Part shown: positions 39,016 through 48,085 of the stretch, piece after piece
How positions within the stretch are numbered: position 1 is the first letter of the stretch
Layout of the letters: each line of letters starts with the position of its first letter
Source of the DNA: Streptomyces sp. P3
Lineage (GTDB): Bacteria; Actinomycetota; Actinomycetes; Streptomycetales; Streptomycetaceae
Assembly: GCF_003032475.1 (NCBI RefSeq)
Contig: NZ_CP028369.1
Coordinates: forward strand, 4,526,001 to 4,590,000
DNA length: 64,000 nt
Direction: 5' to 3'
Translations under genes and position numbers: made by a program
The notes under the pieces: generated by a model
The model's database searches: none
What the model saw: only the letters and a program-made list of their open reading frames with translations
Told to the model about the DNA's origin: nothing

Positions 39016-40611
39016 ATGTCCGGGACGACCACGGCCGCCGTCGGGCTGCGCCGTCGGGCGGCCGGGGCCGGTGCCAACCGCTGGATCGTCCTGGTGGTGC
39101 TGTGCGTCAGCCTGCTTCTGGTCGCCGTCGACGCGACGGTGCTGCACGTGGCGGTGCCCGCCGTCACCGAGGACCTGCGGCCCGGCGCCATCGAACTGCT
39201 CTGGATCGTCGACACCTATCCGCTGGTCTGCGCCTCGCTGCTGATCCTGTTCGGCACCCTCGGCGACAAGGTGGGGCGAAGACGAATCCTGCTGCTCGGA
39301 TACGCCCTGTTCGGTGTGGCCTCGGCGCTGGCCGCCTTCGCGGGCAGCGCCGAGGTGCTGATCGTGGCGCGGGCGCTGCTCGGCGTCGGCGGTGCGATGA
39401 TCATGCCGGCGACGCTGTCGATCCTGCGGCAGGTGTTCCCCGACCGCCGCGAGCGGGCGCTGGCCATAGGCATCTGGAGCGCGGTGGCCGCGGTGGGCGC
39501 GGCCGTGGGCCCGTTGCTGGGCGGCTTTCTGCTGGAGCATTTCTGGTGGGGCTCGGTCTTCCTGGTCAATATCCCGTTGATGCTGGTCAGCCTGCCGGTG
39601 GGGCGACTGCTCCTGCCCGAGTCGAAGGGTGCGGGGGACGGTCCCTGGGACGTGGTCGGTGCGCTGATGGCGGCGGCGGGGCTGTTCGGCGCCGTGTTCG
39701 GCGTGAAGCGGCTGGGCAGCGGGGAGGTCGGCCCGCTCACCCTGCTCCCGCTGGCGGCCGGAGCCCTGCTGCTCGTGATGTTCGTCCGCCGTCAGCGGCG
39801 TCGGTCTCATCCGCTGGTGGATCTCCGGATGTTCGGGCGGCCGGCGTTCAGCACGTCGGTGGGGTGCATCGTGCTGGCGATGCTGGCGCTGGTCGGCCTC
39901 GAGCTGATCGCGGCGCAGTACCTCCAGCTGGTGCTGGGGCTGTCCCCGCTGGAGACGGGCCTGCGTCTGCTGCCCCTGACCTTCGCCGCGATGGCGGCCG
40001 GGCTGGCCGGCGCGCGGCTGCTGCGGCAGTTCGGGCCGCGCCGGATGGTGTGCGGGGGGTTCGTCCTGACCGCGGCGGCGGTACTGACGCTGACCGCGAT
40101 GGGCGAGTCGGACAACACGGGGCTCCTGCTGTGCGGCTTTCTGCTGCTGGGTTTCGGTCTGGAGACGACCCTCTTCGCGGCGTACGAGTCGATGCTGAGC
40201 GAGGCACCGCCGGAGCAGGCGGGCGGGGCGGCGGCCATCGGAGAGACCTCGTACCAGCTGGGCGCGGGCATTGGCATAGCGTTGCTCGGCAGCGTGATGA
40301 ACGCGGCGTACGCGCCCGGGCTGAGCTCCGTCCCCGGGGTTCCCGCGTCGGCGTCGGCCGCGGCGGGGCACTCGCTGGGCGAGGCCTATGAGGTCGCCGG
40401 ACGGCTCGGAGGACCGGTCGGAGCGGCTTTGCGCGCCACCGCCCGGGACTGCTTCGTCCACGGACTGCATGTGACGTTGCTGGTCAGCGCCGGGTTGCTG
40501 CTGCTCGGGGCGGTGATGGCGCTGCGTCTGCCGCGGACCATGCAGTGCGAGTCGCCTCCTGTGGAGCTGCCCGCTCCCAGGGAGGTCGCCCAGTCCCGCG
40601 TCTCCGTGTGA
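39016..40611 (+). CDS. MFS drug transporter, DHA2 (14-TM) family
   Basis: A 531-codon exporter of the QacA/SmvA/EmrB type with about 14 membrane helices. Motif A is GDKVGRRRILLLG near residue 78, and the early LVAVDATVLHVAVPA matches DHA2 motif D1. The ATG is fixed by GGGAGG at 39003-39008, 7 nt upstream. Proton-coupled export of lipophilic cations or antibiotics is the family role; the substrate is unknown. A palindrome lies about 180 nt upstream. Confidence 0.93.
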   Translation: MSGTTTAAVGLRRRAAGAGANRWIVLVVLCVSLLLVAVDATVLHVAVPAVTEDLRPGAIELLWIVDTYPLVCASLLILFGTLGDKVGRRRILLLGYALFGVASALAAFAGSAEVLIVARALLGVGGAMIMPATLSILRQVFPDRRERALAIGIWSAVAAVGAAVGPLLGGFLLEHFWWGSVFLVNIPLMLVSLPVGRLLLPESKGAGDGPWDVVGALMAAAGLFGAVFGVKRLGSGEVGPLTLLPLAAGALLLVMFVRRQRRRSHPLVDLRMFGRPAFSTSVGCIVLAMLALVGLELIAAQYLQLVLGLSPLETGLRLLPLTFAAMAAGLAGARLLRQFGPRRMVCGGFVLTAAAVLTLTAMGESDNTGLLLCGFLLLGFGLETTLFAAYESMLSEAPPEQAGGAAAIGETSYQLGAGIGIALLGSVMNAAYAPGLSSVPGVPASASAAAGHSLGEAYEVAGRLGGPVGAALRATARDCFVHGLHVTLLVSAGLLLLGAVMALRLPRTMQCESPPVELPAPREVAQSRVSV

Positions 40612-40669
40612 AGGGGGCGCCGGGTGGACGTGCGGGGCGTCGCGTCGTAACGTCACCCGGGACATCGTG

Positions 40670-40684
40670 ACTAGCGGTGCTAGT
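40670..40684 (+). promoter_or_regulatory. Operator-like inverted repeat upstream of an acyl-CoA dehydrogenase
   Basis: ACTAGC-GGT-GCTAGT, 6-bp arms around 3 nt, 50 nt before the start codon. It includes a TAGTTT that could serve as a -10. The binding protein is not encoded next to it. Confidence 0.4.
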
Positions 40685-40734
40685 TTTTCATGGCTGGCGT
40701 GCTGGTCCACTTGGTTCCTGCCGGAGGCTGCCGT

Positions 40735-41925
40735 ATGTCCGCGTCCTCGAAGTTGCCGCCCTTCGACCCCGCCGACCCGCTCGGGCTCGACGACCTGCTG
40801 GAGCCGGAGGACCTCGCGGTCCGCGACACCGTGCGCGCCTGGGCGGCGGACCGGGTCCTGCCGAACGTCGCCGAGTGGTACGAGCGCGGGGAGCTGCCCG
40901 CCATCGGGGAGCTCGCGCGTGAGCTCGGCGGGATCGGCGCGCTCGGCATGTCGCTCGACGGCTACGGCTGCGCGGGGGCGAGCGCCGTGCAGTACGGGCT
41001 CGCCTGCCTGGAACTGGAGGCCGCCGACTCCGGGATCCGGTCCCTCGTCTCCGTGCAGGGCTCCCTCGCCATGTACGCGATCCACCGCTTCGGGAGCGAG
41101 GAGCAGAAGCAGACGTGGCTGCCCCGGATGGCGGCCGGCGAGGTCATCGGCTGCTTCGGGCTCACCGAGCCGGATCACGGCTCCGACCCCGCCGGCATGC
41201 GGACGCACGCCAAGCGCGACGGCGCGGACTGGGTGCTCAACGGGCGCAAGATGTGGATCACCAACGGCTCCGTCGCCGGCGTCGCCGTGGTGTGGGCGCA
41301 GAGCGACGACGGGATCCGGGGATTCGTCGTGCCGACCGACTCTCCGGGCTTCTCCGCCCCGGAGATCAGGCACAAGTGGTCCCTGCGGGCCAGCGTGACC
41401 AGCGAGCTGGTCCTCGACGACGTGAGGCTGCCGGCCGACGCCGTGCTGCCTGAGGTCACCGGTCTGAAGGGGCCGCTCAGCTGTCTGAACCACGCGCGCT
41501 ACGGCATCGTGTGGGGAGCGATGGGGGCCGCCCGCTCCTGTTTCGAGGCCGCCGTCGGCTACGCGAAGACCCGTGAGCAGTTCGGGCGTCCCATCGGGGG
41601 CTTCCAGCTCACCCAGGCCAAGCTCGCCGACATGGCGGTCGAACTGCACAAGGGGATCCTGCTCGCCCACCATCTGGGGCGGCGTATGGACGCCGGCCGC
41701 CTGCGTCCCGAGCAGGTCAGCTTCGGCAAGCTCAACAACGTGCGGGAGGCCATCGAGATCTGCCGTACCGCCCGCACCGTCCTCGGGGCCAACGGGATCT
41801 CGCTCGAGTACCCGGTCATGCGGCACGCCACCAACCTCGAGTCGGTGCTCACCTACGAGGGCACCGTCGAGATGCACCAGCTCGTGCTGGGCAAGGCGCT
41901 CACCGGACTCGACGCCTTCCGCTGA
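40735..41925 (+). CDS. Acyl-CoA dehydrogenase (glutaryl-CoA dehydrogenase-like)
   Basis: A 396-codon flavoprotein. Signature 1 is GCFGLTEPDHGSDPAGM near residue 140, and the C-terminal block YEGTVEMHQLVLGKALTGLD carries the catalytic glutamate. The order and the phrase FGRPIGGFQLTQAKLADM favour the glutaryl-CoA dehydrogenase branch, which makes crotonyl-CoA in lysine and tryptophan breakdown, but a short-chain role cannot be excluded. GGAGG at 40722-40726 fixes the ATG. It is monocistronic, with a terminator immediately downstream. Confidence 0.9.
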   Translation: MSASSKLPPFDPADPLGLDDLLEPEDLAVRDTVRAWAADRVLPNVAEWYERGELPAIGELARELGGIGALGMSLDGYGCAGASAVQYGLACLELEAADSGIRSLVSVQGSLAMYAIHRFGSEEQKQTWLPRMAAGEVIGCFGLTEPDHGSDPAGMRTHAKRDGADWVLNGRKMWITNGSVAGVAVVWAQSDDGIRGFVVPTDSPGFSAPEIRHKWSLRASVTSELVLDDVRLPADAVLPEVTGLKGPLSCLNHARYGIVWGAMGAARSCFEAAVGYAKTREQFGRPIGGFQLTQAKLADMAVELHKGILLAHHLGRRMDAGRLRPEQVSFGKLNNVREAIEICRTARTVLGANGISLEYPVMRHATNLESVLTYEGTVEMHQLVLGKALTGLDAFR

Positions 41926-41936
41926 CCCCCGAAGGG

Positions 41937-41961
41937 GGCAGGGCCGGCGAGCGGCCCTGCC
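41937..41961. terminator. Compact bidirectional terminator
   Basis: A perfect 10-bp stem (41937-41946 with 41952-41961) and 5-nt loop filling the space between the acyl-CoA dehydrogenase and the stop of the convergent sepF-like gene. Confidence 0.8.
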
Positions 41962-42399
41962 TCAGCTCTGGTTGAAGAAACCGTCCGTCCGGCGTGCGGA
42001 CGGGTCCCCGTTCACGATCTCCGTGTTGGCGGGGGTCAGCAGGAACACCCGGGTGGACACCCGCTCGATCGAACCCCGCAGGCCGAAGATCAGCCCGGCC
42101 GCGAAGTCGACGACGCGCTTGGCGTCGGCGGACTCCATGGCGGTGAGGTTCATGATGACCGGCACGCCCTCGCGGAACAGCTCACCGATGGCCCGCGCGT
42201 CCCGGAAGCTGTCCGGGGTGACGGTGCCGATCCGGCGGCCCTTCTCCTCGGCCGTGTCCGTGGCCACCTTCACGCGGGGGTCGGTGACCCAGGCGTCGCC
42301 GGAGTCGGTCCCCTCGGAATAGTCGTCGTCGTAGTAACGCTCGTCATCGTTGTCGTCGACGAGGCCAAGCCAGGCACTCGCCTTGCGCACCGATCCCAT
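41962..42399 (-). CDS. SepF-like cell-division protein
   Basis: A 145-codon SepF paralogue. The N-terminus [16 protein letters not shown] resembles the membrane-targeting amphipathic helix, an acidic Asp/Tyr linker follows, and the SepF core covers about residues 65-145 ([52 protein letters not shown]). SepF anchors FtsZ to the membrane in actinobacteria. It is not in the ftsZ region, so it is one of the extra Streptomyces copies; its role is less well defined. Confidence 0.9.
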   Translation of the reverse strand: MGSVRKASAWLGLVDDNDDERYYDDDYSEGTDSGDAWVTDPRVKVATDTAEEKGRRIGTVTPDSFRDARAIGELFREGVPVIMNLTAMESADAKRVVDFAAGLIFGLRGSIERVSTRVFLLTPANTEIVNGDPSARRTDGFFNQS

Positions 42400-42710
42400 G
42401 GACGCCTCCTCTCACAGCGGTCATTCTGCTTTCCGCATTCCCCATGGTCGTCCATGATGCGGATGTCGCGCCAAGTGGATAGACGCCGCGCGGGGGGTTT
42501 GTGACGGTACTGGTGCACAGCGAATCCGTCGAGAGCCCGCGTCTCCCAAGGGTCGTACCGGATACGACTGCTGACTGTGAGTGAAATATGATTCTTCGTG
42601 GCGGACGGGTGACGCTCGGTGCGTCCGGGTGAACGAGTGCCCCGGATCCGGCGCGACAATCAGTCGATAACATGCGGCAGCTCAATGTCCCAAGGACGAC
42701 GGGGGTTGTC
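42400..42710. other. Divergent regulatory region of sepF-like and Cys-tail genes
   Basis: About 310 nt, A+T-richer than average around 42520-42600. It contains an inverted repeat GTCGTA-N5-TACGAC (42552-42568). I see no further gene; the open frames here are antisense extensions. Confidence 0.45.
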
Positions 42711-43946
42711 GTGTTCGGAATCGTCAGACCCTGCTCCCACCGGCTCGGTGAGAGCCTCAAGACCCAGTGGATGGCGCACCTGTGCGGGCTGTGCCTCGCG
42801 CTGCGCGGCGACCACGGGCAGTTCGCGCGGGTCGTCACCAACTACGACGGCCTGCTCATATCGGTTCTGACGGAGGCTCAGGCTGAGCGCGCCACGGCCG
42901 ACGGGTGGCGGCGCACGGCCGGACCGTGCCCGCTGCGCGGCATGCGCACCGCGTCCGTCGCGCAGGGCGAGGGCGCCCGTCTCGCGGCCGCCGTCTCGCT
43001 GGTGCTCGCCTCCGCCAAGGTGCGCGACCACGTCGCCGACGGAGACGGCCTGCTCGCGCGGCGGCCGGTCGCCGTCGCCGCGCGCCGGGTCGCCGCCGGT
43101 TGGGGACGGGCCGGAGAACGGAGCGGGGCCGCCGTCGGGTTCGACACCGCCGTCCTGGTCGACGCCGTGGACCGGCAGGTCGGCATCGAGGCGCTCGCCG
43201 GGCCGGGCACCCCGCTGCTGGCCGTCACCGAGCCGACCGAGACCGCCACCGCCGCGGCCTTCGCGCACACCGCGGTCCTGGCGGGCCGGCCGGGCAACAC
43301 CGCGCCGCTCGCCGAGGCCGGCCGCCTGTTCGGACGTCTCGCACATCTGCTGGACGCGGTCGAGGACCGGGAGGCGGACGCCGCTGCCGGCGCCTGGAAC
43401 CCGCTCACGGCCACCGGGACTCCGCTCACCGAGGCCCGTCGGCTCGCCGACGACGCCCTGCACGGCATCCGGCTCGCCCTCAAGGACGTGCAGTTCGAGG
43501 AGGGCAGGCTGGCGCATCTGCTGCTCGCCCACGAGCTGGAACGGTCGGTCGAGCGGGCCTTCGGCACCCGCTCGTGCGGTCACGCGCACGGGCCCGAGGG
43601 AGCGTTCGGATCCGAGGGTGCGTTCGGGCCGCCCACCGGGCCGTACGCGCCGCGGAACCCGGTGGATCCGCACGCGCCCGGCCATCCCCACGGCAACCCC
43701 TACGGGGGTGAGCCGCCCCGGCCCGGCAAGCGTGGCTTGCTGGCCGGCTGCGCGGTCGCGCTCGGGCTGTGCTGCACCTGCAAGGCGTGCTGCGCCGACG
43801 AGTTCGAGGGCCCCTGGTCGCGGAAGAAGCGCGAGGGCCTGTGCAACGACTGCGGAGACTGCGGCAACTGTTGCGATTGCGGCAACTGCTGTGACTGCGG
43901 CTGCTGCGACGGGTGCGACTGCTGTTCCTGCGACTGCTCCTGCTGA
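42711..43946 (+). CDS. DUF5685-like protein with a C-terminal cysteine cluster
   Basis: A 411-codon protein. The first 290 residues form a helical domain that opens with FGIVRPCSHRLGESLKTQWM and HLCGLCLALRGDHGQF, conserved in a Streptomyces family (DUF5685). A His/Pro/Gly linker (about 290-345) leads to GCAVALGLCCTCKACC and a final tail in which 17 of the last 35 residues are cysteine, spaced mainly as CxxC, CC and CDC. Metal binding or iron-sulphur chemistry is plausible but unproved. The GTG at 42711 is used; an ATG at 42672 is in frame but starts an unconserved extension. Confidence 0.8.
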   Translation: MFGIVRPCSHRLGESLKTQWMAHLCGLCLALRGDHGQFARVVTNYDGLLISVLTEAQAERATADGWRRTAGPCPLRGMRTASVAQGEGARLAAAVSLVLASAKVRDHVADGDGLLARRPVAVAARRVAAGWGRAGERSGAAVGFDTAVLVDAVDRQVGIEALAGPGTPLLAVTEPTETATAAAFAHTAVLAGRPGNTAPLAEAGRLFGRLAHLLDAVEDREADAAAGAWNPLTATGTPLTEARRLADDALHGIRLALKDVQFEEGRLAHLLLAHELERSVERAFGTRSCGHAHGPEGAFGSEGAFGPPTGPYAPRNPVDPHAPGHPHGNPYGGEPPRPGKRGLLAGCAVALGLCCTCKACCADEFEGPWSRKKREGLCNDCGDCGNCCDCGNCCDCGCCDGCDCCSCDCSC

Positions 43947-44376
43947 CACGGCCGGCCGTACCCGTCGGCACGGCCGGCTGTACCTGCTGACACGGCGTCA
44001 CCTCGCCAGGCTGGCGGAGGACCCAGCGGGGTGGAGGGCGCAGGGGTGCGTAGCGGGGCGGAGGGAGTAGCGGAGCGGGGTCGGGTCCGCGGCTCGGGTG
44101 ACGACTGGGCTGCGGCTTCGACTGCGGTAGCGACTGCGGTAGCGACAGCGACGGCGGCTTCGACCGGTTCGGCGGGCTCGCCCCGTCCGTTCGTGGCGGC
44201 GCTGCCCGTCACCGGTCCGGCGGACCGCTGCTGAGCGGCTCGCCGCCCGCGCACGTATCCCTGGGCGAGGACGCGGATCTCTGCGGCCGGTCCGCCGTCG
44301 CCGGCGGTCCGGCCCAGCCGCTCCGGGCGGACCCGCGCCGGGGCGCCGCGCCCGCTGCGCGAAAGGATCAGGGACC
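43947..44376. other. Intergenic region, no gene recognised
   Basis: About 430 nt. It begins with a perfect 12-bp palindrome ACGGCCGGCCGT (43948-43959) right after the stop, possibly part of a terminator, and contains short repeats of gactgcggtagc near 44110-44145. Open frames across it are biased only by base composition. Confidence 0.4.
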
Positions 44377-45000
44377 ATGCCCGGGCGCTCCCGCTCCGCC
44401 ACGACCGTGCCGCTCGCTGTGAAGATCGTGGTGAGCGGGGGGCTCGGGGTCGGCAAGACCACCTTCATCGGGGCCGTCTCCGAGATCGAGCCGCTCGACA
44501 CGGAGGCGGCGATCACCCAGGTGTCGGTCGGGATCGACTCGCTCGAAGGAGTGGAGTCCAAGACGACGACCACGGTCGCGCTCGACTTCGGGCGGATCAC
44601 CCTCGACACCGCCATCGCGCTGTATCTCTTCGGCACGCCAGGGCAGAACCGCTTCACGTTCCTGTGGGACGACCTGGCCGAGGGCGCGCTCGGGACGGTG
44701 GTCCTCGCGGACACCCGGCGGATCGAGGACTGCTTCCCGGCCGTCGACTACTTCGAGGCCCGGGGAGCGCCGTTCGTGCTCGCCGTGAACCGGTTCGAGG
44801 GGGCGGTGCCCGTCGAACTGGAGGAGGTCCGGGACGCCCTGGGCCTCAGCGCGGACGTGCCGGTGCTCGAGTGCGACGCCCGGGAGCGGGGTTCCGTGCG
44901 GGACGTGCTGGAGGCGCTGATGGACCGGGTGATCGGCTTCCGGGCGGCCCCGAGGACGCGGAACGGGAAGATGCCGGCCGCGGAGAAGGCCCGCGTGTGA
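44377..45000 (+). CDS. CvnD-like small GTPase, orphan
   Basis: A 207-codon ATP/GTP-binding protein. The P-loop is SGGLGVGKTTFIGAVSE near residue 20, G3 is replaced by FGTPGQNRF and G4 by AVNRFEG, as in the CvnD proteins of Streptomyces conservons. Those normally sit in cvnA-B-C-D operons with a histidine-kinase-like protein, a Roadblock protein and DUF742. None of these precedes it here, so it is a stand-alone copy. MglA-like signalling is inferred. Confidence 0.9.
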   Translation: MPGRSRSATTVPLAVKIVVSGGLGVGKTTFIGAVSEIEPLDTEAAITQVSVGIDSLEGVESKTTTTVALDFGRITLDTAIALYLFGTPGQNRFTFLWDDLAEGALGTVVLADTRRIEDCFPAVDYFEARGAPFVLAVNRFEGAVPVELEEVRDALGLSADVPVLECDARERGSVRDVLEALMDRVIGFRAAPRTRNGKMPAAEKARV

Positions 45001-45511
45001 CGAGGCAGCCGGCCGAGGCCGCTGGGCCGACCGGGACGCGAGCCCGCCGGGCGTGGAGGTGAGCCATGCCGGGCATGGAGGTGAACCGGCCGGGACGCCG
45101 TCGGGAGCGGGACGTGGAAGTGGGCCGCGCACGGCGCGTACGGCGTGGGCCCGGGGCGTGAAGGCGGACCCGGTCGGCCTTACTGCCTCCGTGCGCCTTG
45201 TCGGTCGTTTCCTCCACACCGCCCCCTTGGCGGGGAACACATGGGGCGTGGAGGTCGAGGCAGCACAGCACAACCTGGTCTGAGCTGGGGCAAGAGGGCT
45301 GCAAGAGGGCTCAACTCACGCAGTCCGTTCACCGTCTGACGGCCGAAAGGCGCCCTTGCGCCTACCGGCCGTTCGGCCGAATACTCCCCCTCAGCGCTTG
45401 TCAGGGTCACGGCGTGTCCGAAATGTGGACGAACGTAGATCCTGGCTGCGCCTCACCCGGGCCCCGACCCCACACGACGGGCCCCCGACTTCCCCTGGGA
45501 GGGAACGAAAC
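45001..45511. other. Intergenic region before the first protease gene
   Basis: About 510 nt without a supported gene. Near 45046-45089 a 22-nt unit is imperfectly duplicated. A 10-bp palindrome TTCGGCCGAA lies at 45372-45381, about 130 nt before the protease start, where the promoter is expected. No certain -35/-10 pair. Confidence 0.4.
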
Positions 45512-46423
45512 GTGAGGATCAAGCGCACCACCCCCACCATCCCCACGCACGGCATCTCGAGACGGGCCCGGCTGACCGCCGTCGCCACCGGACTCGTGGC
45601 CGCGGCCGCCATCGCGATCCCCCACGCGAACGCGGCCGACGACGCCGTCTACAGCAGCGCCGAACTCAGGAGCGCCGGCGACTCGGTGCTCCGGGCGGAC
45701 ATCCCGGGCACCGCCTGGGCCGTCGACAGCAAGACCAACCGGCTGATGGTCACCGTCGACAGCACGGTGTCGGACGCCGAGATCGCGAAGATCAAGGAGC
45801 AGGCGGGCGACAACGCCGGCGCGCTCACGATCAAGCACACGCCGGGCAAGTTCAACAAGCTCATCGGCGGCGGCGACGCCATCTACGGCGGCGGCTACCG
45901 CTGCTCGCTCGGCTTCAACGTGCGCAGCGGCAGCACCTACTACTTCCTGACCGCCGGGCACTGCGGCGAGGTCGCCTCGACCTGGTACTCGAACTCCGGT
46001 CAGACGGCCGTGCTGGGCGCCAACAGCGGCTACAGCTTCCCGACCAACGACTACGCGCTGGTCCGGTACACCAACACCTCGGTCGCCAAGGCCGGGACCG
46101 CGGGCAACACCGACATCACCAGCGCCGGCAACGCCACCGTGGGCCAGTCGGTGATCCGGGACGGCTCCACGACCGGCATCCACACCGGCCGGGTGACCGC
46201 CCTCAACGCCACGGTGAACTACGGCGGCGGCGACGTGGTCTACCAGATGATCCAGACCAACGTCTGCGCCGAGGGCGGTGACTCCGGGGGTGCGCTCTAC
46301 ACCTCCGGCGGCGTGGCGCTCGGTCTGACCTCCGGCGGCAGCGGCAACTGCTCGTCCGGTGGCACGACCTTCTTCCAGCCCGTGACCGAGGCCCTGAGCC
46401 GCTACGGCGTCAGCGTCTTCTAG
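45512..46423 (+). CDS. Secreted streptogrisin-type serine protease (S1E) I
   Basis: A 303-codon pre-pro-protease. The signal peptide ends near residue 38 (HANA); a propeptide of about 80 residues follows ([13 protein letters not shown] [20 protein letters not shown]); the mature chymotrypsin-like domain begins near [14 protein letters not shown]. The catalytic triad is visible as LTAGHCG, NDYALV and GDSGGALY. It resembles streptogrisin A/B, extracellular proteases of nutrient scavenging and development, matured by autocleavage. GGGAGGG at 45497-45503 fixes the GTG start. A paralogue lies about 520 nt downstream. Confidence 0.92.
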   Translation: MRIKRTTPTIPTHGISRRARLTAVATGLVAAAAIAIPHANAADDAVYSSAELRSAGDSVLRADIPGTAWAVDSKTNRLMVTVDSTVSDAEIAKIKEQAGDNAGALTIKHTPGKFNKLIGGGDAIYGGGYRCSLGFNVRSGSTYYFLTAGHCGEVASTWYSNSGQTAVLGANSGYSFPTNDYALVRYTNTSVAKAGTAGNTDITSAGNATVGQSVIRDGSTTGIHTGRVTALNATVNYGGGDVVYQMIQTNVCAEGGDSGGALYTSGGVALGLTSGGSGNCSSGGTTFFQPVTEALSRYGVSVF

Positions 46424-46460
46424 GACCTGGTTCCCGGCCGGGTCCTGCGGCCGTCCGCAG

Positions 46461-46497
46461 GCGAGCCCCCGCACGCAACCGGCGTGCGGGGGCTCGC
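46461..46497 (+). terminator. Strong terminator between the two proteases
   Basis: A perfect 16-bp stem (46461-46476 with 46482-46497) and a 5-nt loop, 38 nt after the first protease. Confidence 0.9.
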
Positions 46498-46941
46498 TCC
46501 TGTCCACGGGGCGGTCGCCGTTCCCCGCGGTGTCGGTGCGCTTCGCCGGGTGGGCGGGCGGGGAAGCGGGTGCGGCGGAGCGCGGCGGCAACCGCTTCCC
46601 CCGACGTCCTCCACACCCTCGACGGCTTCACCACCCGTGACGCCCGCCGCGGTGGTGGATTCCGGCCAGGACCACGCCCGTCGGAGGTCGGCGCGGCATG
46701 AGAGGTTACCCATTCGTAGCGTTTGCTGTGCGAATTCCTCTCTGCCGACCCGCCGGTGACCTGCCGAGGTGCAGGGCCGGTGAAGGTGTGAAGGGCGCCC
46801 GGTGCCCACCCTGTGCGCGTCCTGAAGTCGACCTTGTGTGCTCTCTGTGGGATTCGGAAGAGTGGGCGGCCGTCAACCAGCCTTCCGGCCCGTCGCGGTC
46901 CCCACGACCGCCCGCGCCGACCCCCCACAGGAGGACCCGAG
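46498..46941. other. Upstream region of the second protease gene
   Basis: About 440 nt with no supported gene; the downstream frame is open from 46813 but loses coding character before 46942. A relatively A+T-rich patch around 46700-46740 is the most likely promoter site. Confidence 0.4.
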
Positions 46942-48024
46942 TTGCAGCACCGACGCATACCCCGGCGACGGGCGGCCATGGCGGGAGCGGGCGTCGCCGC
47001 GCTCGTCGCGGCGGGAGTGACCTTCCAGACTGCGAACGCCAGCGAACCTGCGAAGACCTCGCAGCCCGCTGCGCTCTCGGCCCTCGCGGCCGGAAAACTC
47101 GCCTCGTCGCTCGGCCGGGACCTCGGCACCGACGCGGCGGGCACGTACTACGACGCCAAGAGCAAGAGCCTGGTGGTGAACGTCCTCGACAAGGCCGCGG
47201 CGAAGACCGTCGAGGCGGCCGGCGCCAAGGCCAGACTCGTCGAGAACTCCCTCGCGGAACTGACCGGCGCCCGAACCGCGTTGACGTCGGACGCGAGCAT
47301 CCCGGGTACCGCCTGGGTGACCGACCCGACCGCCAACAAGGTCGTCGTCACCGCCGACCGCACCGTCTCCGAGGCCGAGTGGGCCACCCTCACCAAGGTC
47401 GTCGGCGGGCTCGGGGGGACAGTGGAACTCCAGCGCACCAAGGGGGAGTTCACGCCCTATGTGGCCGGCGGCGACGCCATCACCGGCGGCACCGGGCGCT
47501 GCTCGCTCGGCTTCAACGTGGTCAAGGGCGGCGAGCCGTACTTCCTGACGGCCGGACACTGCACCGACGCCATCTCCACGTGGTCGGACTCCTCCGGCGC
47601 GCAGATCGGCGCCAACGAGGTCTCCAGTTTCCCGGACGACGACTACGGCCTCGTCAAGTACACCGCCGAGGTCGACCACCCGAGCGAGGTGAACCTCTAC
47701 AACGGCTCCGCGCAGGCCATCACCGGTGCCGCCGAGGCCACCGTCGGCATGAAGGTGACCCGCAGCGGGTCGACCACCCGAATCCACTCCGGTACGGTCA
47801 CGGGCCTCGACGCCACGGTGAACTACGGCAACGGCGACGTCGTCAACGGTCTCATCCAGACCGACGTCTGCGCCGAGCCCGGCGACAGCGGCGGCTCCCT
47901 CTTCTCGGGCAGCAGCGCCGTCGGTCTGACCTCCGGCGGTAGCGGCGACTGCACGTCCGGCGGAGAAACGTTCTTCCAGCCGGTGACGGAGGCCCTGTCG
48001 GTCACCGGGACGCAGATCGGCTGA
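46942..48024 (+). CDS. Secreted streptogrisin-type serine protease (S1E) II
   Basis: A 360-codon pre-pro-protease. The start is a TTG, fixed by AGGAGG at 46929-46934, 7 nt upstream. The N-terminus [20 protein letters not shown] looks like a twin-arginine-type or strongly basic signal peptide. The propeptide is longer than in its neighbour (about 140 residues). The mature domain begins near [14 protein letters not shown], with triad blocks [14 protein letters not shown] and GDSGGSLF. Cysteines CSLGF/GHC and NVC/GNC-like pairs match streptogrisins. It probably arose by duplication with the gene at 45512. Confidence 0.92.
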   Translation: MQHRRIPRRRAAMAGAGVAALVAAGVTFQTANASEPAKTSQPAALSALAAGKLASSLGRDLGTDAAGTYYDAKSKSLVVNVLDKAAAKTVEAAGAKARLVENSLAELTGARTALTSDASIPGTAWVTDPTANKVVVTADRTVSEAEWATLTKVVGGLGGTVELQRTKGEFTPYVAGGDAITGGTGRCSLGFNVVKGGEPYFLTAGHCTDAISTWSDSSGAQIGANEVSSFPDDDYGLVKYTAEVDHPSEVNLYNGSAQAITGAAEATVGMKVTRSGSTTRIHSGTVTGLDATVNYGNGDVVNGLIQTDVCAEPGDSGGSLFSGSSAVGLTSGGSGDCTSGGETFFQPVTEALSVTGTQIG

Positions 48025-48037
48025 CCCGGCCCTACCC

Positions 48038-48085
48038 GGCGTGAGGTCCCGCTCCCCGCGCACGCGAGGGGCGGGACCTCACGCC
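48038..48085. terminator. Bidirectional terminator overlapping a stop codon
   Basis: A long stem between 48038-48056 and 48068-48085 (about 18 bp with one bulged base; loop about 11 nt). The right arm includes the TGA stop of the minus-strand gene at 48079-48081, so that gene ends inside the hairpin. Confidence 0.85.

Noticed and set aside
38812..41877. A 1021-codon minus-strand frame
   Set aside because: It lies across the MFS and acyl-CoA dehydrogenase genes on the opposite strand and has no recognisable domain.
44031..44234. A 67-codon frame between the Cys-tail and GTPase genes
   Set aside because: Composition is driven by short nucleotide repeats; there is no homology and the ribosome site is poor.
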